DNA of 64,000 nt from Diploptera punctata (lineage: Eukaryota > Arthropoda > Insecta > Blattodea > Blaberidae). The stretch covers positions 1 through 64,000 of the forward strand of contig JASPKZ010009945.1 in NCBI GenBank assembly GCA_030220185.1, in the 5' to 3' direction. The position numbers and the translations under genes are program-made. Below, piece after piece: positions 10,706 to 21,722 of the stretch. The notes under the pieces are model-generated. The model was not told the origin of the DNA and searched no databases. It saw nothing but the letters and a program-made list of their open reading frames with translations. Position 1 is the stretch's first letter. Every line of letters starts with the position of its first letter.

Positions 10706-10904
10706 ATTCTGTTTTTTCAAATGTTTACACAAGCAAGCAACCGAAATCAAATTCTAACCTTTACCGCTAAAAAGTAATGTATAAATTCTCAATAAAAATA
10801 CTTTGAATAGAAGACATCGGCTGGTGTGATGGTGGCAACAGCTATTAGCTTTCGGACGAGTGAGAATTGTATAAGTTGAAGGAAATGTTAATGTTTGTAT
10901 CATC

Positions 10905-10977
10905 ATTTGAATGGTGTAATAGACAGCACACTAACACATAGAACTAGAGGTCCGGGGTTCAAATCCCGGTTCAAACA
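10905..10977 (+). ncRNA. tRNA-like sequence (pseudo-tRNA or SINE head)
   Basis: The ends TTTGAAT and GTTCAAA pair as a 7-bp acceptor stem. The T arm CCGGG/CCCGG has an 8-nt loop and a B-box-like GGTTCAAATCC. The D and anticodon arms are poor, so a working tRNA is unlikely. Confidence 0.45.
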
Positions 10978-10984
10978 TTAATTT

Positions 10985-12125
10985 TTCTTTCTTAAATTAA
11001 ATCAAATTCTAAGTTCAAAACCCAGTAACATGGTGGCTGATATTTGGTTTCATTAGTTTATCCACAGTTTGTCCAGTATTTTCCAGAAAAATAATTTACT
11101 TTTAATCAAAAATACAAGGAAACTCACACAAAAACAGCTTTGCTACATTGGTTCTGCTCCTTAACATCATGACAAAAAACATTATTAAAACGAATGCATT
11201 CTGTACAACTTTCAACCAATAACAGGACAATCAACAACTTCTGAACATTAGAAAAATGTTATTTTTTTAGTACAAGGTGCAAATATTTTTCAAAGATTTA
11301 TAAATCTCACAGAAAAGAGGTTTTTACACACCATTTTCAAATCCAACGAGGCTGTACATCTTTCACATTGTATCATAATTTTTAGTTACATTCATTTATT
11401 TATATATTCAAAATTAAACATCCCAAGATGTTTCAAATTACATTTACACCTACGTACATCGCTATACATACTTCTTTTGTTTTTTAAAATATTTATGAAC
11501 ACACGTTTACTGCATACATCCGTGAGCACAGCACATCCGGTGCAACAATATTCAGTAATTAAAAAACACATGGATCATAAGTTTACAAAGCCATTTTTAT
11601 CATTATATTTTGTTTTTAATATTTAACGTGCGTAATTAAAGGAAATTCGCACGAGGCTGGCATCAAATGACATTTCTACTTTACAGGGGGGAAACAGGTT
11701 TGCCTTCACAATTCAAAATTACAATCCTATAAATCAATCAGTCCATTTCTTCACAGCCCCATACCAGTGAACACTAGGTTTTTAAATAAGATTGTTCTAT
11801 CAAAGCGATTCCATTCAGAAAGCTGATTTTCTATGACATCTGTTAACATGCTGATAAGTAGTCACAAGAATTTAGTAGCAGTTAGGAAAAGATCAGAACA
11901 TCAAAAGCAGTTTTTTTATGTGTGTACTGTACAGGCTTTTTTTTTAATTGTAGAATTTAAAGAATCAAGTCCTGAGACAAATGAAGGAGCATTCACTAAC
12001 CATGCACCTGCAATTGGTTTTAGTTTGGGAATTGTACAATAAACTATTAAGAGATCTGCAACCTACATTTGCCAAATCACTAACATAGACATTTTATTCA
12101 GTGAATAAATACCAAATCACAAAAT
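10985..12125. other. Apparently unique stretch; possible host non-coding sequence
   Basis: About 1.1 kb with no recognisable transposon, long open frame or inverted repeat. One of the few low-repeat blocks in the window. It could be intronic or UTR sequence, but no splice or coding evidence is visible. Confidence 0.35.
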
Positions 12126-12159
12126 TTACATGGATAAAGTGATACTAATTTCTATGACA

Positions 12160-12235
12160 CATAATAATAAAAAAAATAATAATAATAACAATAAGAACAA
12201 CAACAATAATAATAATAATAATAATAATAATATAG
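12160..12235. repeat. (AAT)n microsatellite
   Basis: AAT/AAC triplets, mostly pure at 12202-12231. Confidence 0.85.
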
Positions 12236-12330
12236 CCATTGTCATCTATAGTATCTTTACGTCCCTCATGGAGATTGGATGCTCCCCTAACGGGGAGTTT
12301 CTAGGCCATGCTAATTTAGTTATGCTAATA

Positions 12331-12655
12331 TAATAAATATCCTCAACTTGTGTCCAACTCAGGGTTGGGTCGAGGGATGAGATGAGATGAGTCTGTGAAA
12401 GACAAGACTACCAGCCAACCACACCTGATGCACCATCATGGGGGCAGATGAACGAAATGAAACAAAATGGACGAGGTGAGTATGGAGAAATGGTGGAATG
12501 AAATAGTGGCAGGGGAAAATGGGAGAAACCCCCGAGAAAAATCTGCCCAAGCACCACTTCGTCCACCATAAAATCCACTTGTAGTGACCGAGACTCGATC
12601 TCAGGACTCCAGCGGTGAGAGGCAAGCATTTAACTTCTTGTGCCATGGAGCCACC
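12331..12655 (-). mobile_element. SINE family G (tRNA-derived) with 13-bp target duplication
   Basis: AGTTATGCTAATA flanks it at 12318-12330 and 12656-12668. On the minus strand it starts TGGTGGCTCCATGGCACAAG and has a B-box-like GATCGAGTCTC about 55 bp in. Its 3' end lies at the left in AT-rich sequence. No second copy seen in the window. Confidence 0.8.
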
Positions 12656-12763
12656 AGTTATGCTAATAATAATAATCATCATTATAATAATAATTATTAT
12701 TATAATCATAAACATAATAATAATATTAATAATAAAATAAGATTTATTTTACTGGGGGAATTA

Positions 12764-13318
12764 GGGTCGAATGTTTGAACGCATTAGACAGTAAAAGGCA
12801 TTCTCTGCTGATAAAGTTTTATCCAAACACATTTTTCTTACTCAGAAATCTATTCACGCGGTATTAATTATAAGCTACCTGACAAGGTACCTTAAGATCG
12901 TAGCTCAAGATATAAACTTATGTGAAAATCCCGAAGGGAACCGATGTAGTTTGAAACTTATCCAAGATGTCGGACCTTGAAGACTTCGATCATATTTTCG
13001 GTATACGCGGAGAAGAGGAATTTGATAGAGTCTACCAAAGAATTCAACTGGAAGAACAGGAGAATCGGCGTAATATTGCGCGTCGCAGACGTGTTTGTAT
13101 ACGGTATTATTTGCGGGATGCAAGCATAAATGCATTCCTCTATAGCAGATGAAAATAACGGAAGTGGTTTTATCGCTGAGAATTCTGGGTAATTCGTTGC
13201 CAATATTACAAAAACGTCAACATTCATGCATGACTGGTAAGGCGGCCGTTAATTCGATCTCAGCTCACCAGTGATTGGAAGTAATTTGAGTAGAGACTAA
13301 TGTATTTGCATACGACCC
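12764..13318 (+). mobile_element. Harbinger-like MITE, copy 1
   Basis: Flanked by TTA at 12761-12763 and 13319-13321, with termini GGGTCGAATG and CATACGACCC. A 3-bp TWA duplication with short inverted ends is characteristic of the PIF/Harbinger superfamily. It carries the short reading frame listed at 12967. Copies at 14112, 38984 and 53117. Confidence 0.8.
12967..13152 (+). CDS. 61-aa frame conserved in Harbinger-like MITEs
   Basis: The frame starts MSDLEDFDHIFGIRGEEEFD and continues through an acidic/Gln-rich middle (RIQLEEQENRR) to a basic stretch (RRRRV) and YYLRDASINAFLYS before the stop. The same start and body are recognisable in the copies at 14112 (minus), 38984 and 53117, with frameshifts in the last two. 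It is much too short for a Harbinger transposase. It most likely represents the N-terminus of an autonomous parent transposase, left by internal deletion, because MITE sequence continues directly after the stop to the 3' end. No catalytic DDE residues are present. Whether it is translated cannot be judged. The complementary strand is also partly open, so coding status is uncertain. Confidence 0.4.
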   Translation: MSDLEDFDHIFGIRGEEEFDRVYQRIQLEEQENRRNIARRRRVCIRYYLRDASINAFLYSR

Positions 13319-13384
13319 TTAAAGCCTTAAAGCCTTGTCTACCATTCAATCATGTTAGATAAATTTCCAATAATTAAACATATA

Positions 13385-13720
13385 ACTAAATTATATGTAG
13401 ACCAACCTCATGGGATAGTGTCAGAGATTCTGACTACAGTTCATTGGGTCCTAGGTTCAATTTCAGGTCAAACCTCAGGATTTTTTCCTAAGGGATTCAT
13501 TCCTGCAGTTGCCCATGATCTGGATTTAGATTAAGTTTATGTTTAAGGACTCTCTTGGTGCTTCATTATTATTCTTCACCTATCATATCACCAGGGTAAT
13601 GTAACTCTACTTTCCAGGCGCCTCAACTTAAGAAGTGAGATACATTTCTGCCAATACCAGAAGAGAACACCAGAAATGTCATAAAGACAACCTGGGGGCA
13701 TTGGTAAAAAAAAAATAAGC
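13385..13720 (+). mobile_element. SINE family E
   Basis: B-box-like GGTTCAATTTCAGGTC near 13453, body to an A-rich end at about 13710-13718. Its 3' half (TTTCCAGGCGCCTCAACTTA, ACAACCTGGGGGCATT) recurs inside the SINE B at 29585-29765. Confidence 0.55.
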
Positions 13721-14111
13721 TTTATCATCATCATCTTCAAGGTATGGGCCTGTTGGCCCGTTCTGCTCCCCGGTGCACTACATGCCGCAGGCGCAGGTCG
13801 TCCTTCCAACAACATTTTGGTCTTCCTACATTTCTTTGGCCTAGAGGCCTATAATGAAGCAGCTGTTTTGATAAACGATTAATAAGCTTTATGTTTAAGT
13901 AAAATTAATTATTATGTAGTAGCCATATCATTAATATTGTCATTTAAAATATATATTTATTTATTCTAAATTTTAAGAATAAAAGAGACAAACTATAAAA
14001 TAGAAAAATGTTAATGAATATAAAACTGCTAATGACACAGAATAAATTTCATTGTTTGGAAGAGAAAAATTAATTATCTGACATCAAGTAATAGAACAAG
14101 CTTGACTTTAA
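13721..14111. other. LINE-like 3' tail piece and AT-rich stretch
   Basis: 13721-13855 (ATCATCATC run, then GGGCCTGTTGGCCCGTTC) resembles text at 30480-30580 and 33130-33260 and may be an inverted LINE 3' end. The rest is AT-rich with no feature. Confidence 0.35.
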
Positions 14112-14718
14112 GGGTCATATGTTAGAACATTACTCTCTACTCAAATTACTTCCAATCACTAGTGAGCTGATTCACCGTGAGCAATTGCTGAGAACGAATT
14201 AACGGCCGACTTATCGGTAATGCATGAGAGGTCGACGTTTTCGTAATATTGGCAACGAATTACCCAGAATTCTCAGCGATAATAACACTTCCGTTATTTT
14301 CGTCTGCTATAGAGGAATGCATTTATGCTTGCATCCCGCAAAATAATACCGTATACAAACACGTCTGCGACACGCAATATTACGCCGATTCTCTTGTTCT
14401 TCCAGTTGAATTCTTTGGTAGACTCTATCAAATTCCTCTTCTCCGTGTATACCGAAAACATGATCGAAGTCTTCAAGGTCCGACATCTTGATAAATGTTG
14501 GATAAAGCAGCAAAGTACATCGATTACCATCGGTTCCCATCGGTTCCCTTCGGGATTTTAATTTGAGTTGCTCATGTAAGCTACCTCCGCAGGTAGCTTA
14601 CAAATTTAACCAATTATTATCGCATGAACAGATTTCTGAGTAAGCAAAATCGTATTAGCATACAACTTGCTCAGCAGAGAAGGCATTTTACTGTCTAATG
14701 CGTCCAAACATGCGACCC
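14112..14718 (-). mobile_element. Harbinger-like MITE, copy 2
   Basis: Flanked by TAA (14109-14111 and 14719-14721), termini GGGTCATATG and CATGCGACCC. Internal sequence is inverted relative to copy 1 and closest to the copy at 53117: both have a CTACCTCCGCAGGTAG-type hairpin near the 5' end. Confidence 0.8.
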
Positions 14719-14879
14719 TAAAGGTTCAAATATGCAAAAATCCCTGATATCTTGAGGGAGGAAATTGCAGAAGCAAGCTGTGGCTATTGAGAAACAAATA
14801 GAATACAAATAGAACTTGTAAGAGATATTGTTAATAGTTTCAAAATTGTGATGAGAAGATTCCGATTGATTGAGGGTCT

Positions 14880-15213
14880 TTCCACTTTTCAGCGGTTGCC
14901 CTTTTACCAGCCGGCTGCTGACCCTTCACATCCACATGTGTCAATCACAGAGGTAGATGATCAACAGCCAGTGTAGGGGTGACATGTGGTTAGCATGTCG
15001 AGTCCCCCAGCCGTTATAGCTGGTTCCTCAACCAGGAGCCGCTACTTATTGTAGCTACCCAATTGCCTCACGATGCTGGGTGGGCACCGGTCCCATACTG
15101 GCCGAAATACCATGAGAAAATTTCTTCCCCCATGGAGACTCGAACCAGCGCAAGTCCCCTAGCTCTGCGCCAAGGCTTCCTACCTTAACCGCTCGGCTAC
15201 GGCGCGGGACGGA
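14880..15213 (-). mobile_element. SINE family C (tRNA-derived)
   Basis: Minus strand begins GTCCCGCGCCGTAGCCGAG with B box GCGCTGGTTCGAGTCTC and ends in the ACATGTGGATGTGAAGGGTC region. Best-preserved copy of this family. Confidence 0.8.
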
Positions 15214-15410
15214 TGAGAAGATAACTGCTCAAATCATGACACCCAGGTAATCAGGAGTTTGTTAACATGTTGGTAAAAATTGCATCCTTTTTTGTGAATA
15301 TTAGGTGCACAGAACTATAAAATTACATTTTCTGGCTTTATGTATAATTGTAATGTACTGCAATTAGACATGTTATGAAATCAAATATCAGTCATTATGG
15401 GTAGTATGTC

Positions 15411-15765
15411 CACCCGCTGTGGTCCCTCGAGGTAGCATGCATGCCTTGTCATGCAGTGGGCCCGGGTTCGATCCCCAGTCGGGGCAGTTTTTCTGGGTGA
15501 GGTTTTATATCGGGGTTTTTCCTCACCTGTAAGACAAATGTCAGGAAAACTTTAAGGCTCAAATGGTCCTTGAAATCATATGGCCATCATCACCATCATC
15601 ATCCCTATCATTAATCATCATCATCATCATCATCTCCTCCTTCAACCAGTGTGGAAAACAACGGAAGCTCCACACCTACAATTCCCTAGTAAAGCTGCAA
15701 GCATAGCATGAAAATGCCATGATTGCTGTGAAGGACCTGCCTTCGGGCAGAAATTACTATGCATG
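15411..15765 (+). mobile_element. SINE family B (tRNA-derived)
   Basis: Head CGCTGTGGTCCCTCGAGGTA, B box GGGTTCGATCCCC, body TTCCTCACCTGTAAGACAAA, an ATC-rich middle and 3' end GGGCAGAAATTACTATG. Three more copies at 18205, 24398 and 29398. Confidence 0.8.
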
Positions 15766-15799
15766 CATGGGTAGTTAAAATTTCCACTGATTTTATTTA

Positions 15800-16260
15800 A
15801 CACTAGCTAACATCCAGCGTGCGCTGCTATGCCTAAATAAATGAAAATAATATGTTTTATGTTTAGTTGTTGAATAAATCAAAGAAAAACAATTATAAAT
15901 GTATGTTGTAATTATTTTATAGTATCCCATGCTGATTACCGGCGTTGCCCAGGAATCCATTTACCCTGATCTTCTTGGCATAAATGAGCTGAAAGAAGAA
16001 AATTATGTGTTTTTATGTTCAGTTGAATAAGTAAAAGGAACAATGTATGCCGTAATTATTTTTATGGATACCCCGTGCTGATTACCTGGGGTTGCCCAGG
16101 AATCTACTTATCCCCATCTTCTTGGCATAAATGAGTTTAATGAGAAAATTTGTTATTGTGAGTTATCCATAAAAGAATGCCTGCCGTGCGCTGTTATGCT
16201 TGTCCAGGAATCTACTTATCCCGATCTTCTTCGCATCAATGAAAGACAAAAATGGTTATT
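15800..16260. repeat. Diverged tandem repeat, three units
   Basis: The block GTTGCCCAGGAATC...TTCTTGGCATAAATGA recurs at about 15950, 16090 and 16205. The spacing is irregular, roughly 140 and 112 bp. Each unit is introduced by a CCGTGCTGATTACC- or CCGTGCGCTGTTATG-like block. No coding sense seen. Confidence 0.65.
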
Positions 16261-16609
16261 GTGAGTTATCCGTTAAAGATAAACGCATGCTGTCATGGAC
16301 TTTTTTCGTAGAGTTTTTTTAAAGTATTCAATTCTGTGTACATTAAATTTGTGTGTATTTTGTTAGGGTTTAGGGCAGCATAAAGCCATTTAAGCATCCA
16401 AAAAAGGATTTTTTCACGTTTTTTTACAAAGGGCAATTTTATGGGTGAAGGGTTGAGTACTACAACTCTCTTATAGCTATGTTCATCCTGGGAATCTTCT
16501 GAACATTTTGCAAAACGCCCCATCAGAATCCAATGAGCAGTATGGCAGGGCATAAAAATACAAACTTGCATTTCTATATTTATAGAAGATAAGTTTCTGA
16601 TATCAACTG
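16261..16609. other. Unassigned stretch
   Basis: A 92-aa minus-strand frame (16293-16571) has no recognisable motif. No repeat partner seen. Confidence 0.35.
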
Positions 16610-16800
16610 AAATTTCAGCTAACTAACTTAACTCACTGGCACTATCAAACCCATAGGTTCAATGGCCATGTGGACATAAGCTCTCCATCACTGATTTAAT
16701 TCACGGCTTTCCAATTTACCTAAGTGCTTTCCTTAAGTGTGTTGTTTCATGAAGTCAAAGTAAATTTGTCTCTTCCAGGATAAAAGGGATATGATAATTC
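16610..16800 (-). mobile_element. LINE 3'-end fragment
   Basis: CTAACTAACTTAACTCACTGGCACTATCAA matches the 3' end of the nested LINE at 8323 in two blocks (ACTAACTAACTCACTGCCAC and GGTTCATGGCCGCACAGACA variants). Only the 3' UTR remains. Confidence 0.55.
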
Positions 16801-17079
16801 ATAAAAATATCTATTTTAGAGTCCTTTTGTTTCAGATGTTAAAATATTCAAGTAATAAGCATAGAGCAACATACAACGGGTGAAAATTGAGATTAATGGA
16901 AAGAAATTATAGAACCAGTGTCTGATTCTCATACTTAGAAGTGTATTTGCAGAACATAAGAGTGACATTGATTCAAAATTACAAAATATAATGAAATTAA
17001 TGGGGTAATAAGAAGACTTTTGGTAAACATATGAGGACAGATACAAAACCAAGATTACATAACATCACATCAAAAGCTG

Positions 17080-17256
17080 TTCTAAAATATGGATTTTAAT
17101 TAAAAGAAATTCTCATAAACTTAAGTGAGACAAATGCGCTTCTTACATTCACTGTTAGGAGTTAATAGACTGGATCACCAAAGGAACACTATTATCAGAG
17201 AAAAACTCGGAGTACCAAGTCTAGATGAAGATATAAAAACATACCAACAAGAATGG
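17080..17256 (+). pseudogene. LINE C-terminal fragment, 5' of an inserted SINE
   Basis: The plus-strand frame VNRLDHQRNTIIREKLGVPS followed by LDEDIKTYQQEW matches the conserved post-RT region of many insect LINEs (R-D-x-R-N, I-R-x-x-L, then W). Reading resumes after the SINE at 17583 as about 150 bp of degenerate sequence ending in a (GAT)n tail near 17760. No catalytic motifs are present. It is a 5'-truncated, mutated retrotransposon end that served as a SINE target, as shown by the duplicated bases on both sides of the SINE. Confidence 0.6.
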
Positions 17257-17572
17257 GGGCACGCCGTAGCGTAGTGGTTAAGGCACTGAGCTACAAGCCG
17301 GAAGGGTCGAGGGGTTCAAGTCCCGTTTGGGGTCAGGGATTTTAAACTGACCCCAAACCCGCTTGGCGGCACTATGGACCCTGGGGTCGACTCAAGCCTC
17401 TAACGGAAATGAGTACCAGACGCTTGTTCTGGGGGTAAAGGCGGCCGTCACGCAGGGCTGACAACCCGGCTGACATAAAGTGCCGATTGTCTAGAAAAAA
17501 AGTGGGAGCCCTAACCTCCTACTACCCCAAAGGGCCTCCGGGCCTGTTGTGGGATCACTTTACTTTTAACAA
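17257..17572 (+). mobile_element. SINE family A with 10-bp target duplication
   Basis: ACAAGAATGG at 17247-17256 and 17573-17582. A/B boxes as in the other A copies (GCGTAGTGGTTAAGGCAC and GGTTCAAGTCCC). The 3' end is TTTACTTTTA. It splits a LINE fragment. Confidence 0.9.
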
Positions 17573-17582
17573 ACAAGAATGG

Positions 17583-18204
17583 AAAAATCAATCTGAGAAA
17601 AATGAAAAGAAATAGACTTTAAAAATTGGCATTTCAATATATCCAACTGGACACAGAGACTAAGGGAGACCAAAACATTGGTGGAAAGATCAAGACCATT
17701 TTTGTGAGGTTTACTGTCACAGGCCACATGTACTAAAACGGATTGTTCATGGTAATGATGATGATGAGGTTTAGATCATCTGGGAGGTCTTGATTCCTCC
17801 ATGAGGTGCCCCTTAGTGGCCTATTAGATGTCTCATTGAGACGATCTGCCTAACCACATGTCATTCATTGACATCTGTAGTTAAATAAGCCATAACTAAA
17901 TTATGTGGTTAAGAACTCCCACTAGGGAGCATCCATGTCCTCACATGGGACGAATGGGGATATACATACCATACTCTCATTTTAAGGAAAGTAGAATAAA
18001 AAAATGGGAATATTGGAGAGATTAAGAGTCATTTAATCACAAAACATAATTAAAATTAAGTTCATATTGTTTAGGACATGAAGAAAAAACAGACTTATTC
18101 TCAGAAATGCTCTGAAAAATAGACTCACAGGAAGAGATCATTATGTCTATCATATACAAAGATGGTGTGACCAAGCATGTACCATATTTATATGGACGAT
18201 AAGA
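17583..18204. other. LINE tail and SINE-D-type tail repeat
   Basis: 17583-17765 continues the split LINE. 17800-17990 matches the long tail seen after SINE D copies (GATGTCTCATTGAGACGA, CATAACTAAATTATG). Confidence 0.45.
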
Positions 18205-18573
18205 CCACCTGTCCACTGGCTGTGGTGTCGAGGTAGCGTTGCTGCCTTCCACGCAGCGGGCCCGGGTTCGATCCCCGGTCGGGGCAGTTTTTCTGGGTGA
18301 GATTTTTTTATCGGGGTTTTTCCTCACCTGTAAGACCAAATGTCAGGAAAACATTAAAGGCCCAAACGGTTTTCCCGAAATCATATGGCCATCATCAACA
18401 CCATCATCCTTTAACTTCATCACCACCCCCATCATCTCATCATCATCCTTCACCGGTGTGGAAAGCAACGGGAAGGCTACCACACCTACAATTCCCTAGT
18501 AAAAGCTGCAAGCAAAGCATGAAAATGCTATGATTGCCAGTGAAGGACCTGGCCTTCGGGCAGAATTACTATA
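18205..18573 (+). mobile_element. SINE family B (tRNA-derived)
   Basis: TGGCTGTGGTGTCGAGGTAG head, B box GGGTTCGATCCCC, 3' end GGGCAGAATTACTAT followed by an A run. Frames inside are by-products. Confidence 0.8.
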
Positions 18574-18599
18574 AAAAAAAAGAGACAACACCTTTTTGC

Positions 18600-19410
18600 T
18601 TCGAAAAATTACCTCAAAAATTCAGGGTGCGTCTTATACTCGAAATTAATATAAAAATGTCCAGTGTTTGATTAAAATTCCCGCCAATCTTAAAATGGCC
18701 ATATTTTGATGCCGCGGGAAACCTATCGCTATCTGGCAACATTGGATTCAACTGGCAGAGACAGTGCACCGATGCGACAAACAATGAGTTGTTGGGAATT
18801 CACAAGCGGGCTAACACTGTCTCCCTCCCTCCGCCCCGCCATTACAAACCCAGAACACTGTCCTAGTCTATGATGCGTCATTGCAGTCTATTCGATGCCA
18901 GTGAACTTGAACAAATGGACGATGGATGAAACTTACAAAGAGTGTATAATTAAAATGATTGCGAGAGTAACAAGAGGTAATAACAAAGTAAACTAACCAT
19001 AAGTTTTCACCTAACAGTATAACATGAATTCACACTGAAGGAGCTTTGAAACGACATACAATCAAACAGTGTGTCAGTGGATAAACAGCCATAGTCTAGA
19101 GTGAGAAAAAACATTTATTGTTAAATCTTTCAAGAAGTGTGGCATAAGTAATGCTCTCATTGGCAGTGAAGACCATCTTATATATGAAGAGGACAACGAT
19201 GACATAGACAAAGAAGAAGATGAAGAAAGTTCGGATGACAATTTTCAGGAATTTTAAAGATCAGAACTGTTTTATAAACTAAGCATTTTTTTATAGTCTA
19301 GCTTTACAATCTAATAATAAAAAGTTATAAATGTTAATTTTTTTTAAATTGCTTAAAATTAAGACACATCTTATAGTCTGTAGTGTTTTACAGTCTGGTA
19401 TTTAATTTTG
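18600..19410 (+). mobile_element. Pogo/Tigger-like DNA transposon, internally deleted
   Basis: Left end contains GGGTGCGTCTTATACTCGA. The right end complement contains ATAAGATGTGTCTTAATTTT, a degenerate inverted repeat of it. Near the right end a plus-strand frame reads FKKCGISNALIGSEDHLIYE, then an acidic run (EEDNDDIDKEEDEESSDD) and NFQEF before the stop at 19256. This is the usual acidic C-terminus of pogo-like transposases. The DDE catalytic core is missing, so this is a non-autonomous derivative. Confidence 0.6.
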
Positions 19411-19465
19411 ATAAAATATTTGATGATCTATCCAGAGCTAAATAAATAAGTTACAGAAATAAAAA

Positions 19466-19676
19466 AAGTAAAGTGATCCCACAACAGGCCCAGAGGCCTT
19501 TACCCCCAGAACAAGCGTCTGGTACTCATTTCTGTTAGAGGCTGAGTCGACCCCAGGGCCATAGTGCCGCCAGAGGGTTTGGGTCAGTTTAAAAATCCTG
19601 ATCCCAACGGGACTTGAACCCTTGACCCTCCGGCTTGTAGCTCAGTGCCTTAACCACTATGCTACGGCGTGCCCCC
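19466..19676 (-). mobile_element. SINE family A, internally deleted
   Basis: Minus-strand copy with the tRNA-like head at the right (GGGGGCACGCCGTAGCATAG) and AAAGTAAAGTGATCCC at the left. The middle block containing the CGGCCGCC-type segment is missing. Flanks carry an imperfect duplication TTACAGAAATAA/TTATAGAAATAA. Confidence 0.8.
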
Positions 19677-20514
19677 AAATTATAGAAATAAGATACATAA
19701 ATTGTACTGTTGGCTAAGAAAACTGATATAATCAAAATCCAGCACATTAAATCAACACAATCATAAATAATAATATAAATAAGTATAAATTTCCTCATTT
19801 TTAAATGGAGAAATTTGCTTTGTTCTTAGCAAAGGTTGCAGATCTCTTTGGATTACATTGAATACTGTCGTAAAGTTGCTATTTTTATCTTAATGTTGAT
19901 GAGACTTGAGTTTTTATGTTACAAATTGTGGATTTCATCTGTTAGTAACAATTAGTTCTTCACTCTATCTAAATAATAAACATGCATGCTGTAAACTTAA
20001 ATATATACGTAGTTCAGGTGCTTTCTTGATATTCTTTGTAAAAATCACCCTATTTCAGTCAGCAGAAAACATCACCGATGGCGGGAATTTACTATATTGT
20101 TTGACACTGGTTGATTACGAAGCTCTCATCTTTAAAAAATGTCACAAAGTATACATTATTGCAAGTTTCTGTAGATCACGTGCCCGGAATGATTAAATTT
20201 GACATCAATTTCACTCAATTTGTTATATAAGTTTAATTTTTTTTTCACACTCTTAAGTAAATATAGCACCATTTCACACATTTAAAACACTACTTCCATT
20301 TAACACTGGTAATCTTATAATTGCCATATCATTCCCACAGCAGATAAATCAGATTTTGGTCATATATTATTTGATCAATAATATTTCAGTATGAATAATA
20401 CCATTAAAATAATCATCTTTACACTGTATCTCATTAACCCATTCGCCTCGGAAGACGAGTTCTGCCCGTGTTTATGTTACAACCATGAATTCAGAATATA
20501 ACCAAAGCATGAAA
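19677..20514. other. AT-rich stretch, nothing recognised
   Basis: A 96-aa plus frame at 19906-20196 has no recognisable motif. ATTCGCCTCGGAAGACGAG near 20444 repeats text from 7713. Confidence 0.35.
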
Positions 20515-20720
20515 AAGTATTGTAATCAATGGTAAAGAGAAAAATTTTTGCCTGAACCAGGAATTGAACCCCGAACCTTCAGCTTTCGGAAAGCTGAAGG
20601 TTCAGGGTTCAATTTCCCGGTTCAGGCAAAAAGTTTTCTCAATGGTGAAGAAAGCTAAAGTTTGGAGTTAAATTCCCAGTTCAGACAAATTGTTTCTCTT
20701 TATCATTGATTACAATAGTT
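20515..20720. mobile_element. Palindromic element with tRNA-like arms
   Basis: 20551-20629 is a nearly perfect hairpin. Each arm is the T arm and anticodon-stem half of a tRNA-like sequence (GGTTCAATT on the right, its complement on the left) ending in GCCTGAACC/GGTTCAGGC. A third, direct copy follows at 20640-20690. Outer flanks TGTAATCAATGGTAAAGAGA and TCTCTTTATCATTGATTACA are also inverted. Confidence 0.7.
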
Positions 20721-20799
20721 TAATTGTATACATTAATTTACTTATTTCAATCAAAGTAATAGCTTTAGCTTCTTAATAATTAATTTAATAAAAAGTATG

Positions 20800-21250
20800 A
20801 TTTCTAATACCACCCATTGCACTTTACATGCTTCAGGTTACACTTTGGACAGATAGATGGCATTATTATGATTTATTTTCAATTTATGTACCACTTTGGC
20901 AGACCATTTTTAGTAGATGATATATTCTTGTATGTGTGTAAAAAAGGGAGTGTAGGACGAATGAATGTTATGTGTTGTATGAAGGATGATGATGAAGAGA
21001 AGGGAGAAGGGAGAAGGTGAAAATCAGTACTGGCAAGTAGTCTACTACTGTTGAAAAAGCACCAAGGGAGCTGCCAGGCATAATGTCCCCATCCAATGGA
21101 CAAATCACTAAAACAAATAGTACCACATGTCTTCTCCACATATGTACTGCAGGATATTTGCAAATTAATGCAGGAATCTGGTGCACAATCAAGCAATCAA
21201 AAAAATTGTACACCACCACCTCTCCTGGCTCCGAGATAAAAAATTTTAAA
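20800..21250. repeat. Repeat family X, copy 1
   Basis: About 450 bp shared with 50017-50465 and partly 61244-61635: CATGCTTCAGGTT, AGATGGCATTA, TGCACCACTTT-like and AGTCTACTACTG-like blocks in the same order. No coding sequence. Nature unknown. Confidence 0.6.
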
Positions 21251-21722
21251 ATTATATTAATTTAAATAAATTAATATATATATACACACACACAATATTT
21301 TGTATATTCCTTGAGAAGGCATTCTTTATTTATCATATCAGTGCCAATGTTTACCATATTTGTCTCATCTTGGTTACAAGTTTCCCAAGTTGAAACCCAC
21401 CTAGGGGTCGATGGATATTTAAGGGCATAAAAATCCTGACATGGCTTCCTTATGAAGAAAAGTAAAGCAATACATAGATGTAAAAGAACAACAAGCTTGT
21501 CTTTGAGCAAGATTCGTCAATCCTTTCACTTCCAATTGATTTGCATGCTAATAACCCAATCTGTTTAGAGAGTCATTAAATAAAAACAAATAGAGTTTAA
21601 TTAAGAGAAGAGTATAATCTGAAATGATTAATTTCTTTTTTAAATTTCATGTTTTTATTTTGGCTTAGAAGTAGGCCAATATCTTGGCAGCATGTTAGGA
21701 AATCCTTTCAGTAAGTTATATA
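21251..21722. other. Unassigned stretch
   Basis: Holds a short AT/AC microsatellite near 21275-21295 and a piece resembling SINE D (GTCGATGGATATTTAAGG near 21407). Confidence 0.35.

Noticed and set aside
13000..14500. Antisense frames in the Harbinger-like MITEs (ATNYPEFSAI...) as genes
   Set aside because: They overlap the conserved plus-sense frame on the complementary strand and have no recognisable motif. The sense frame has the better case.
15580..15640. ATC-rich runs in SINE B as a possible CRISPR-like or satellite array
   Set aside because: They are short microsatellite stretches internal to a tRNA-derived SINE, present in all four copies.
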